NCBI RefSeq assembly: GCF_007993935.1
Contig: NZ_VITY01000011.1
Span: forward strand, 1-64,000
Source of the DNA: Bradyrhizobium macuxiense
GTDB lineage: Bacteria > Pseudomonadota > Alphaproteobacteria > Rhizobiales > Xanthobacteraceae
Length of the DNA stretch: 64,000 nt
Direction of reading: 5' to 3'
Shown: piece by piece, positions 56,942 through 64,000 of the stretch
How the letters are laid out: every line of letters starts with the position of its first letter
Numbering within the stretch: position 1 is the stretch's first letter
Made by a program: the position numbers and the translations under genes
Notes under the pieces: model-generated
What the model was told of the DNA's origin: nothing
The model's input: the letters and a program-made list of their open reading frames with translations, nothing else
The model's database searches: none

Positions 56942-57580
56942 CTAGCCTGTGGGCGAATCTTCACCCGAGCCACCAGGCCAAAGGTTAGGGTCCAGCGCCG
57001 GTTTGATATAAGTAAATCCCTCTTCTCGCCATTCGGCCGTGTGGGGCACACCTCGCATGGTGAAACTTGTTGTCGGGGAGTCCTTGCTCGGCATGATTCC
57101 GTTGCGCTCCAGCATGTTGATCTGAGCGTCTGTGGCTGTTTGGCCAGTGAAGACCCAACGGTCCCAGGCCCTGCGACCGTTTCCCATTTCGAAATCTCCG
57201 AGTTCTGGTGGCACGGCTCCCCGATGTGGTCCAACTTGAGACGGCCCTGGTTGAGACGGCCCGGCTTGCGACGGGCCAGCCTGGAGCATCCGTGGTTCAA
57301 GCTCCTGCCAAATCGGATCATTGCCGAAATCGGGGGCCTCCCTCTGTGACGGCGCAATCGGCTGCGGCGAGCTCGGCTGCAGAAGCCGTTCGCCGGCGAC
57401 CGCGCCCCCCGATGGCCCGGGTGCGAGCTCCCGCCAAATCAGATCCTGATCGTAACCGGGAACTTCGGCCAAAGACTGAAACGCGCTCAGCCGCTGCTCA
57501 AAGCCCGTTTGATCCGCTGGCGATTGAGGTGAGTCCGGCTGTGGGCTCTTGTTCGCTGGGTCGATTGAGTTGAAATCCAT
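56942..57580 (-). CDS. Type III effector sharing the C-terminal repeat domain
   Basis: 212 residues behind a consensus tts box. The N-terminal half is disordered with two spaced copies of a short motif (GYDQDLIWRELAPGPS and DFGNDPIWQELEPRM) and a tandem (AGPSQ)n stretch. The C-terminal 65 residues (RRAWDRWVFTGQTATDAQIN, then GIMPSKDSPTTSFTMRGVPH, then TAEWREEGFTYIKP) match the repeat domain of the effector at 36015-38180. AGGAGGA lies eight bases before the ATG. No enzymatic motif is recognised. Confidence 0.75.
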   Translation of the reverse strand: MDFNSIDPANKSPQPDSPQSPADQTGFEQRLSAFQSLAEVPGYDQDLIWRELAPGPSGGAVAGERLLQPSSPQPIAPSQREAPDFGNDPIWQELEPRMLQAGPSQAGPSQPGPSQVGPHRGAVPPELGDFEMGNGRRAWDRWVFTGQTATDAQINMLERNGIMPSKDSPTTSFTMRGVPHTAEWREEGFTYIKPALDPNLWPGGSGEDSPTG

Positions 57581-57797
57581 CCTGTTCCTCCTTTCAGATC
57601 AGGGAGCCGCTCGAGCTCTTCTTCGCGGAAGGCCATTTGCATTGCGACCACCGAAGGGAGTGTGTCGGAGGCTCGCATTGAGCTCCAGCCTCGGAGCGAA
57701 GGTTGTGCTAGCCATGCTATCAATCGAGCATCGAGTGACTCCGACATGCAGGTCGATTGCGGTCGCTAGGCGGCATCGCCGTCGAGACATCCGCGCT

Positions 57798-57832
57798 CTC
57801 ATGCTAGGGGGGGCAGCTTTCGAAAAGCTGAC
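57798..57832 (-). promoter_or_regulatory. Consensus tts box
   Basis: From 57832 on the minus strand: GTCAGCTTTTCGAAAGCTGC then a C-run and CTAGCATGAG. This is the best match in the window, about 220-250 bases before the effector at 56942-57580. Confidence 0.93.
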
Positions 57833-57897
57833 GATCACAGCGATTCAAGCCAATAGAGACCGCATTGATTTCCGCCGTAAGCCACCTGTTGTTCAAG

Positions 57898-58599
57898 TCA
57901 CCTCTGGCCTGGAGCAGGCTCGCGCACGACGCTGTCCTGGTTCGGCGCGCCGGAAGAATAGGAACCTTCCTGTCGTCCATCGCGAATGACCATGCTTGAG
58001 GAGCCACGAAACAACCTCAAAACCGGTTCCCGCGGCGGTTTTTCGACGACAGCAGGATTTCGTCGCCCCTGCGCCTCCGCCACAAGGCCTTTCAGTGTCT
58101 GCTCCACGAGCGCGATGAAGCGTGGTGGACCAGAAACCAGGACGAGGCCGTCTCCCGGTGCAGGTCTGACGATATAGCGCTCATCGGAGATGTTGAGTGC
58201 ATTGAGGGCCGTGTTGAATGAATCGAAGGTGATCGGATTCAAGACAAGCAGACGACTTTGCGACTCGTGCGCACCGGATATGTAAAGCACGAGCCCATCA
58301 TAGTACCATTGAAGATTGTAGAAGTTGGTCAAACGCTGCAGAAACTCCCACGGTGTCAGATCCGGCATTCGTCCGCGAATTCGGCCCTTCACTTCGGCGC
58401 TGACGTCTACTCTGATATTGAGGTTGTTGCCGAATTCCTGCAGCGCGGCAGCGAGGTCCTGATCCAGGACCGTATAGGTAAAAGGTGTCGAAGGCAGCGA
58501 TAGGGACGCGCCGGACGCCCTAACGCAACCCAGGGAGATGAGAACTCCGACACATAGAACTCTTTTCAAGATGTGCAGTTTCGTCGATCGGATGAGCAT
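57898..58599 (-). CDS. rhcC1: T3SS outer-membrane secretin, N-terminal part RhcC1
   Basis: 233 residues with a signal peptide and the N0/N1 domains of a SctC secretin: FTYTVLDQDLAAALQEFGNN, then IRVDVSAEVKGRIRGRMPDL, then LVLVSGPPRFIALVEQTLKG. Rhizobial T3SS split the secretin into RhcC1 (this half) and RhcC2 (the pore half, not in this window). It stands divergent from nolB, as in other rhizobia. I start at 58599; an earlier in-frame ATG at 58656 gives an unusually basic leader. Confidence 0.9.
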   Translation of the reverse strand: MLIRSTKLHILKRVLCVGVLISLGCVRASGASLSLPSTPFTYTVLDQDLAAALQEFGNNLNIRVDVSAEVKGRIRGRMPDLTPWEFLQRLTNFYNLQWYYDGLVLYISGAHESQSRLLVLNPITFDSFNTALNALNISDERYIVRPAPGDGLVLVSGPPRFIALVEQTLKGLVAEAQGRRNPAVVEKPPREPVLRLFRGSSSMVIRDGRQEGSYSSGAPNQDSVVREPAPGQR

Positions 58600-58693
58600 T
58601 CCCGGTTTCTTCCGCCTGACAACAGACACCGAAACTCGTCCCAGATTGGAAGCCAAACGTGATTATTAGATGACGAGGGTCCGTTCTCTGCTC

Positions 58694-58724
58694 GTCAGCT
58701 TTTCGTCAGCTCGCTTCTCTAGGG
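58694..58724 (+). promoter_or_regulatory. tts box of the nolB-rhc operon
   Basis: GTCAGCTTTTCGTCAGCTCG then CTTCTCTAGGG, in the rhcC1-nolB spacer, 51 bases before the nolB start. It is expected to drive the whole nolB-to-rhcQ operon. Confidence 0.85.
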
Positions 58725-58744
58725 TTCTGCCACGTCAATCGGTC

Positions 58745-59302
58745 ATGAACAGCTCATCACACGGCGCAATGACACCTTCCATGATGTTTGGCGCTACGCC
58801 GATCTCTCCCAATCCCGCCGAATGCCTCTCCAAGGCCTGTTCGCCGACAGTTCTCGGCGAGCTGGCCCAGTTTCAGCAGAGCCTTGCGCAAGCGGCTTCG
58901 CATCAGATCGCGGCCTCTTCAGTAGCGGATAGCGCGGCGTTGACGCCGGTGTCGAAGAGCCAGCGCGCAATCACGCAAGCAAGTCCGCTTGGCGAACGCG
59001 TCCTTCAGAGTCTTTCCGCAATGCATCGGAGCAATACATGTCCTTCGAATGCATTTCCTCCGGCAGTCGGCGGCGAGCCGGTCCCTTCGAAGACTGTGCA
59101 GCCTGGGCCGGCCGCGCAGTCGCTCGTGCAGCCGCAGGACGTCGGAGCGCGCACACTGGGCAAGCCGGAAGCTGCGGATAATTTCGAATCGATGTTGACG
59201 AATCTGCGAGATGTTTACGGTAACGTCATTCAGGTTTCGCTGGTCTCCAAGACGACCGGCGCTGTCAGCTCATCTCTGAACAAGCTGCTATCAGCGGGTT
59301 GA
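58745..59302 (+). CDS. nolB: NolB / NopB, T3SS pilus-associated secreted protein
   Basis: 185 residues. The start (MNSSSHGAMTPSMMFGATPI) is Ser/Met-rich like a secretion signal, and the conserved C-terminus is DNFESMLTNLRDVYGNVIQV followed by SLVSKTTGAVSSSLNKLLSA, the end of NolB/NopB. NopB is found in the extracellular pili and is needed for export of the others. It is slightly longer than the S. fredii protein. The open frame runs further up into the tts box, so the ATG at 58745 is used. Confidence 0.88.
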   Translation: MNSSSHGAMTPSMMFGATPISPNPAECLSKACSPTVLGELAQFQQSLAQAASHQIAASSVADSAALTPVSKSQRAITQASPLGERVLQSLSAMHRSNTCPSNAFPPAVGGEPVPSKTVQPGPAAQSLVQPQDVGARTLGKPEAADNFESMLTNLRDVYGNVIQVSLVSKTTGAVSSSLNKLLSAG

Positions 59303-59311
59303 GCGACGTTG

Positions 59312-60178
59312 ATGGCTGTCGTGACGCATGGAGAAATCGGCCCCGGCTGGCTGTTGCGGCGGCGGTGTCATGCTTTGGTCGTGCTTCCGCTTCTGCTCTC
59401 GCTGGCCGGCTGCAAGGCCGATCTCTACACCAGAGTTCAGGAGCGTGAGGCTAACGAGATGCTTGCGCTTCTCCTTGGTAAGGGTGTCGATGCCATCCGT
59501 GTTGTCGCCAAAGACGGAACCAGCACGATTCAGGTCGAAGAACAGCAGCTCGCGTTTTCGATCGACCTACTGAACGTTGAGGGGCTCCCGCGCCAACCTT
59601 TCAAGAATCTTGGCGAAGTGTTCAAGGGATCGGGCCTGATTGCCTCGCCCGTCGAGGAGCGCGCCCGTTACGTTTATGCCCTGAGCGAAGAATTGTCGCG
59701 CACCATTAAGGATATCGATGGTGTTATCTCTGCGCGTGTCCACGTTGTCTTACCGAAAAACGATCTGCTGCGACAGGATACGACCCCGTCTTCGGCATCG
59801 GTTTTCATTCGACATAACTCCAATGCGAAGCTTCCAGCGTTACTACCGCAGATCAAGATGCTCGTCGCCAACAGTATTGAAGGGCTGTCCTACGACAAGG
59901 TGGCCGTCGTCTTCGTTCCGGTTGAACGGGCTCAGCTTGGCCAACCGCCTGTGCCGGCAGCCGCCTCGGCTCAAGCAACCAAATTTAGTCCAACACCATT
60001 GCTTTTGGTCGGGATTGGTGGCGCTGGCGCCGCGCTCGGCATCATATCTTACGTGCTGCTGAGCGCAGTTGTGCGCCAGTTCGGACAATCACCGCGCAAA
60101 CTTCTCAAGCTCGGCAGACCTTCGAATATGCCCGCTGTCCAAGCCGCTGGCAAAAAGACGATCTCCGATCCGACTTAG
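59312..60178 (+). CDS. rhcJ: T3SS lipoprotein ring component RhcJ (SctJ)
   Basis: 288 residues. Lipobox LSLAGC (Cys34) after a hydrophobic signal; KADLYTRVQEREANEMLALL and LVANSIEGLSYDKVAVVFVP are standard SctJ blocks, and a C-terminal membrane helix (LLLVGIGGAGAALGIISYVL) is present. With RhcD it forms the inner-membrane ring. ATG 59312 is preferred to the TTG one codon earlier. It starts 9 bases after nolB. Confidence 0.95.
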   Translation: MAVVTHGEIGPGWLLRRRCHALVVLPLLLSLAGCKADLYTRVQEREANEMLALLLGKGVDAIRVVAKDGTSTIQVEEQQLAFSIDLLNVEGLPRQPFKNLGEVFKGSGLIASPVEERARYVYALSEELSRTIKDIDGVISARVHVVLPKNDLLRQDTTPSSASVFIRHNSNAKLPALLPQIKMLVANSIEGLSYDKVAVVFVPVERAQLGQPPVPAAASAQATKFSPTPLLLVGIGGAGAALGIISYVLLSAVVRQFGQSPRKLLKLGRPSNMPAVQAAGKKTISDPT

Positions 60179-60191
60179 GTGGGGTGTATTC

Positions 60192-60824
60192 ATGTCGGTA
60201 TCGATGACATCCAAGGAGCCCGATCGCTCACCCAACTCGTCTTCCGATCGCTTGCGCGCGTTCGTGACCTCTATCCATCCGACCCGTTTTGCCACGCGTC
60301 TTGATCCGCTGTTGTCAGCTCCTACCGTGCTGCGGCTGCAGAAGAGTCCCAGGCTGCAGCGGAGACTGGCCGGACTGTTGCTTGACAGTGAGATCGAACA
60401 GAACGGACGTGATTGGGTGAGCGACCTTCTGCTTGGGCATGATCCGCGCCGCGCTGCCCTGCTCGCCGGAGGCATTTGGTATGCCCGTTCATTGCTGAAG
60501 CTGGTTTCAAAGAAAGACCTCTCAATTCTGGTCGGAATGATCGGTGCTGAAGTGCACTCTTTCGGTATCCGGCATTTATCCAGTGCGGTCGCAACTAGGT
60601 CGATTATCGATCCGGAGCAACTGTCGCGGCAGATTGAACACGACGGACATGCCTGTCTCGGTGCCTGGCTCAACGAGGCTCCAGCGCTCGATCGAACCCG
60701 CGTCCTACTACGCTTGCCCATTGGAACCGCCGCGGAGAACCCGGCGGCCGAGCACCGCAATGCCGCAGGCCCATTGCTTTCCCTGATCATGGGCCATCTG
60801 GCGACGGAGGCGCCCACGGTATGA
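60192..60824 (+). CDS. nolU: T3SS protein NolU (SctK-like)
   Basis: 210 residues in the usual place between rhcJ and nolV. It is helical with RLQKSPRLQRRLAGLLLDSE and ARSLLKLVSKKDLSILVGMI and matches rhizobial NolU in size. It is thought to be the SctK part of the cytoplasmic sorting platform. It starts 13 bases after rhcJ and overlaps nolV by four bases (ATGA). Confidence 0.88.
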   Translation: MSVSMTSKEPDRSPNSSSDRLRAFVTSIHPTRFATRLDPLLSAPTVLRLQKSPRLQRRLAGLLLDSEIEQNGRDWVSDLLLGHDPRRAALLAGGIWYARSLLKLVSKKDLSILVGMIGAEVHSFGIRHLSSAVATRSIIDPEQLSRQIEHDGHACLGAWLNEAPALDRTRVLLRLPIGTAAENPAAEHRNAAGPLLSLIMGHLATEAPTV

Positions 60825-61444
60825 CAGCCAATCCCCCAGCATTACCCGTCGCCCCTCAAATGCGTCCGCGTGGGCCGCTGATACCAGCCGCGGAGCTCGA
60901 GATCTGGTGCGATGCCGCACAGACGCGTGCTGCAGCAGAACGGCATCTGCAGCGTGTTCGCAGCTGGGCTGGCAAAGCTTATGAGCGGGAGCGGGCGCGC
61001 GGCCATGCCGAGGGCCTGAAGGCGGGTGCGGAGGAAATGGCGCGGCTGGTTGCGCAGGCTGCTTCCGAACTGGCGCGGCGAAAAGCCGTTCTGGAGCAGG
61101 AATTGCCAGCGCTTGTCGTTGAGATCGTGAGCGATTTGCTGGGCGATTTTGACCCGGGTGAGATGCTGGTAAGGGCCGCTCGCCACGCCATCGAACAAAA
61201 ATACAATAGTGCGGAAGTCTGCCTTCACGTGTCTCCCCTGAAAGCCGATGCGCTGGTGCGCGAGTTCGCTGCGTACGACGGACGGGAGGGCCGGCCGAAA
61301 GTCAAGATTGGTCCGGACCCCGCGCTGACAGTCGACCAATGCGTATTGTGGAGCGAGTTTGGCAATGTCGATCTGGGCATAGCAGCGCAGCTCCGCGCGC
61401 TGCGCCACGGCCTTGGCTCGTGTTCGCAGGACGGCAAGCCGTGA
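60821..61444 (+). CDS. nolV: T3SS stator protein NolV / RhcL (SctL)
   Basis: 207 residues of the FliH/SctL type: a long N-terminal helix (AEGLKAGAEEMARLVAQAAS) with the spaced glycines/alanines of the family, and ALVVEIVSDLLGDFDPGEML followed by DPALTVDQCVLWSEFGNVDL in the C-terminal domain. It links the ATPase RhcN to the rest of the machine. It is coupled to nolU and rhcN by four-base overlaps on each side. Confidence 0.93.
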   Translation: MTANPPALPVAPQMRPRGPLIPAAELEIWCDAAQTRAAAERHLQRVRSWAGKAYERERARGHAEGLKAGAEEMARLVAQAASELARRKAVLEQELPALVVEIVSDLLGDFDPGEMLVRAARHAIEQKYNSAEVCLHVSPLKADALVREFAAYDGREGRPKVKIGPDPALTVDQCVLWSEFGNVDLGIAAQLRALRHGLGSCSQDGKP

Positions 61445-62796
61445 CCACGCCACGACCAAGCCATGACGATGCGGCTGGAGAAGGGGCCGTGCACGCCGCG
61501 TTATCATCTCTGAGATCGGCAGCGAAGCATATCGATACGCGTGCCGTACGCGGACGGATCACGCGAGCGATCGGCACGTTGCTCCATGCCGTCCTGCCAG
61601 AGGCCCGTATTGGGGAGCTTTGCCTGTTGCAGGATCCTCGCGCCGGATGGTCACTTGAGGCCGAGGTCATCGGTCTGCTGCCGGACGGGGTCTTGCTCAC
61701 GCCGATCGGTGACATGGTCGGCTTGTCCAGCCGTGCGGAAGTGGTCACGACCGGGCGAATGCAAGAAGTGCCGGTCGGCCCCGATTTGCTCGGCCGAGTG
61801 ATCGACAGTTTCGGCCGTCCACTCGACGACAGAGGTCCAATAAAGACGACGGAACGTCGGCCGTTGCGCGGCAGGGCGCCCAACCCAATGAGACGACGCG
61901 GTATCGAACGGCCTTTTCCGCTCGGCGTCCGCGTCCTGGATGGGCTGCTGACGTGTGGCGAGGGGCAGCGGATCGGAATCTATGGCGACGCTGGTTGCGG
62001 CAAGTCGTCGCTCATGTCGCAGATCGTAAAAGGCGCAGCCGCCGACGTGACTGTCGTCGCGCTCATCGGAGAGCGTGGACGAGAGGTGCGTGAATTCATC
62101 GAGCGTCACCTTGGACAGGCCCTCCGCCGCACGGTCGTCGTCGTTGAGACCTCCGAGCGCTCGGCGATGGAGCGGGCGCAATGCGCTCATATGGCGACCG
62201 CACTCGCCGAATATTTTCGTGATCAAGGATTGCGCGTCGTTCTGATGATGGATTCGTTGACGCGCTTTGGCCGGGCGATGCGCGAAATCGGCCTTGCCGC
62301 AGGAGAGCCTCCGACCCGGCGCGGCTTTCCTCCCTCCGTCTTTGCGTTGTTGCCTGGTCTACTGGAGCGCGCCGGTATGGGCGAGCGCGGCTCGATCACA
62401 GCCTTCTATACCGTGCTTGTCGAGGGGGACGGCATGGGCGATCCAATTGCCGAAGAGACACGCGGTATTCTTGATGGTCATATCATTCTCTCACGCGCTC
62501 TCGCGTCGCGAGAGCATTTTCCCGCTGTCGATGCGCTGTCGAGCCGTAGCCGTGTAATGGATGCGGTCGTATCTGTGCCGCATCGCAAGGCAGCATCCGT
62601 CTTCCGTGATCTGCTCTCACGCTACGCTGAGGCTGAGTTCTTGATCAAGGTCGGCGAGTACAAGCAGGGCAGCGATCCGCTGACTGACCGGGCGATCGCC
62701 TCGATCGATGAGTTGCGGAAATTCCTGCGCCAGGGCCAGGACGAGGCGGCCAGTTTTGAGGAAACCGTCACATGGATGTCGCGTCTGACCGCCTGA
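61441..62796 (+). CDS. rhcN: T3SS ATPase RhcN (SctN)
   Basis: 451 residues, the family length from the GTG at 61441, which overlaps the nolV stop (GTGA). It shows Walker A GDAGCGKSS, Walker B VVLMMDSLTRFG, and the GQRIGIYGDAGCGKSSLMSQ and ERSAMERAQCAHMATALAEY blocks. The hexamer unfolds effectors and releases chaperones. A further in-frame ATG at 61339 lies inside nolV and would give an improbable N-terminus. Confidence 0.97.
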   Translation: MTTPRPSHDDAAGEGAVHAALSSLRSAAKHIDTRAVRGRITRAIGTLLHAVLPEARIGELCLLQDPRAGWSLEAEVIGLLPDGVLLTPIGDMVGLSSRAEVVTTGRMQEVPVGPDLLGRVIDSFGRPLDDRGPIKTTERRPLRGRAPNPMRRRGIERPFPLGVRVLDGLLTCGEGQRIGIYGDAGCGKSSLMSQIVKGAAADVTVVALIGERGREVREFIERHLGQALRRTVVVVETSERSAMERAQCAHMATALAEYFRDQGLRVVLMMDSLTRFGRAMREIGLAAGEPPTRRGFPPSVFALLPGLLERAGMGERGSITAFYTVLVEGDGMGDPIAEETRGILDGHIILSRALASREHFPAVDALSSRSRVMDAVVSVPHRKAASVFRDLLSRYAEAEFLIKVGEYKQGSDPLTDRAIASIDELRKFLRQGQDEAASFEETVTWMSRLTA

Positions 62797-63308
62797 AAGC
62801 CGTTCATGCGTCGAAATGGCGGCTCGTGAAGAATATGAGGGAGCGGAACGCGCTCCGTGAATTGTCCAATAGGGAAGCCAAGCGCCGCATTGCGGTCGAA
62901 GCTGTCGCGCGAGCTTCCGTGGCTCTTGCACGTGCCGAGGAATCCCGCGCAACGGTCGAGACCGAGCTTTACCAGGAACTAGTATCGTCCGATCCCATGC
63001 CTGTCACGGAACTCGATCGTCGCTGCCATCTCGTCATTGGGCGGTTCACAGCCGAGATCGCATCGGCACGCCAGGCGCTTGAGGAGGCGTGCATGGTTCG
63101 AGAGCAGGCCGAGACCGCGGTTCTTGAGGCGCGGACCGTCTGGGTCAAGCGTTCGGCCGCGACTCACAAATGGCAACAGATTGAGTGCGACGTTCAGCGC
63201 ACGAGCGATGCTCATTCGGAGTTCGCAGCCGAAATCGAAGCCGATGACGAGGTTTTGCTTCGCTATCGGCGTGGCTCGCGGACACAGGCGGCAGGTGACT
63301 CAATCTAA
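62772..63308 (+). CDS. rhcZ: T3SS central stalk protein RhcZ (SctO)
   Basis: 178 residues, almost entirely coiled coil (LVKNMRERNALRELSNREAK, ARQALEEACMVREQAETAVL), as for the stalk that connects ATPase and export gate (SctO/YscO/FliJ type). It overlaps rhcN by 25 bases and has the expected gene position. Sequence conservation in this family is low, so the name rests on build and order. Confidence 0.82.
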   Translation: MDVASDRLKAVHASKWRLVKNMRERNALRELSNREAKRRIAVEAVARASVALARAEESRATVETELYQELVSSDPMPVTELDRRCHLVIGRFTAEIASARQALEEACMVREQAETAVLEARTVWVKRSAATHKWQQIECDVQRTSDAHSEFAAEIEADDEVLLRYRRGSRTQAAGDSI

Positions 63309-64000
63309 TGGCTGGTCCTCTTATGCTGGCGCAAGCTTGCGGTGGTGTGGAAACGCCTTCGGTAAATACCTTGGATGGACCCGCACCATTCAAACCGCCC
63401 TTAAGCCTGTCTCACGCCGTGGTCTCGTGGCTCAACGAGATCGGAGCTCAGCGCATACTTCTGCGAAGCCATCTTGGCGACAAGGCGCTCTCCGTGCGTA
63501 TGACTCGGCTCGTCTGGCAGGCGGAGCCGTCTGCCATATCGATGCTCGACTGCGTCTTTGGTGTCGGAGACGACACGGTCGTCTTGTCGTTGCCCCGTCC
63601 GCTTGCGGAGACACTGATTTCGACGGTGCAGAATGGCCTTACGTTACCGTCCGACCCAACCCGTTCGCTCATCCTCGAACTTGCGCTTGAGCCGTTTCTC
63701 GTCCGACTGCAGAACCTGATACAGCGGGATCTGCAGCTTATCCGCATGGACGAAGCAACGACGCCAGACCCTTATCTGGAACTCGACGTCACCTATGGTC
63801 TGCTCACGGGCAAGGCTCGCCTGTTCCTATTCACGCCGCTTGACGGTCCGGTTCCGCCCGCGTTCCGCGCGTTAGGCGAGTTGCTTGGCCAATTGCCACG
63901 GGAGATGCGCAAGCTTTCCCCGGAATTGCCTGTGATCGTTGCAGGAGAGATCGGCTCGCTCCGTGTGACGCTCGCGCTTCTTCGCCAAACACATCCAGGC
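63308..64000 (+). CDS. rhcQ: T3SS sorting platform protein RhcQ (SctQ), cut by window end
   Basis: The first 231 residues are present; the gene runs off the edge. ATG at 63308 overlaps the rhcZ stop by one base (TAATG). The part seen has ILRSHLGDKALSVRMTRLVW- and DPYLELDVTYGLLTGKARLF-like blocks of SctQ N-terminal parts; the SpoA domains would lie beyond the window. SctQ forms the cytoplasmic pods that load substrates. Confidence 0.88.
   Translation, partial: MAGPLMLAQACGGVETPSVNTLDGPAPFKPPLSLSHAVVSWLNEIGAQRILLRSHLGDKALSVRMTRLVWQAEPSAISMLDCVFGVGDDTVVLSLPRPLAETLISTVQNGLTLPSDPTRSLILELALEPFLVRLQNLIQRDLQLIRMDEATTPDPYLELDVTYGLLTGKARLFLFTPLDGPVPPAFRALGELLGQLPREMRKLSPELPVIVAGEIGSLRVTLALLRQTHPG

Overview
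The window looks like part of a rhizobial symbiosis island, most probably from Bradyrhizobium. The main reason is its right third, which carries a rhizobial type III secretion system (T3SS) with the characteristic gene order rhcC1 / nolB-rhcJ-nolU-nolV-rhcN-rhcZ-rhcQ. A divergent block holds rhcD and rhcV, and the effector genes nopP, nopE and a NEL ubiquitin ligase lie nearby. Many transcription units begin with a tts box (GTCAGCTTnTCGnnAGCT-like), the binding site of the activator TtsI. NopE with two metal-inducible autocleavage domains is known mainly from Bradyrhizobium. Wide gaps, decayed genes and duplicated fragments fit an accessory region. All family names come from reading the translations; no database search was possible.

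Left part (0-11 kb): scattered regulators and small genes on both strands. These include a LuxR-type protein, a NYN-domain RNase-like protein plus a truncated second copy, a Crp/Fnr regulator, a receiver-only response regulator, a DUF1488 protein and an MFS exporter, separated by decayed sequence.

11.3-16.3 kb: a complete His-Xaa-Ser (Hxs) peptide-modification cassette in the order hxsA-hxsD-hxsB-hxsC. It has one precursor with five HAS repeats and two radical SAM enzymes. A secreted protein with three copies of a Cys-containing repeat follows, then a frameshifted KTSC gene and another broken Cys-rich gene. This is the most unusual cassette in the window.

16.7-25 kb: a DUF2235 hydrolase next to a coiled-coil membrane protein, an XRE regulator, and a 1066-residue Mfd-like helicase.

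25-35 kb: a possible small-molecule cluster on the + strand, with a GNAT acetyltransferase, a PLP histidine-decarboxylase-like enzyme, a YqcI/YcgG (GntA-like) protein, an APC permease and a KamA-type radical SAM enzyme. A NEL-domain effector gene lies within it on the opposite strand. A cold-shock gene follows.

35-46 kb: a large tts-box-controlled effector (its truncated paralogue lies at 25 kb), CIRCE-controlled groESL, an AbiE-like toxin-antitoxin pair with an enlarged toxin, and a cytochrome P450 beside a decayed gene.

46-64 kb: the T3SS. The minus-strand unit runs from two small proteins through rhcD, accessory genes, rhcV and a TPR lipoprotein to nopP. nopE, a small tts-box protein, another effector and rhcC1 follow. 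The plus-strand nolB-rhcQ operon runs off the right edge inside rhcQ.
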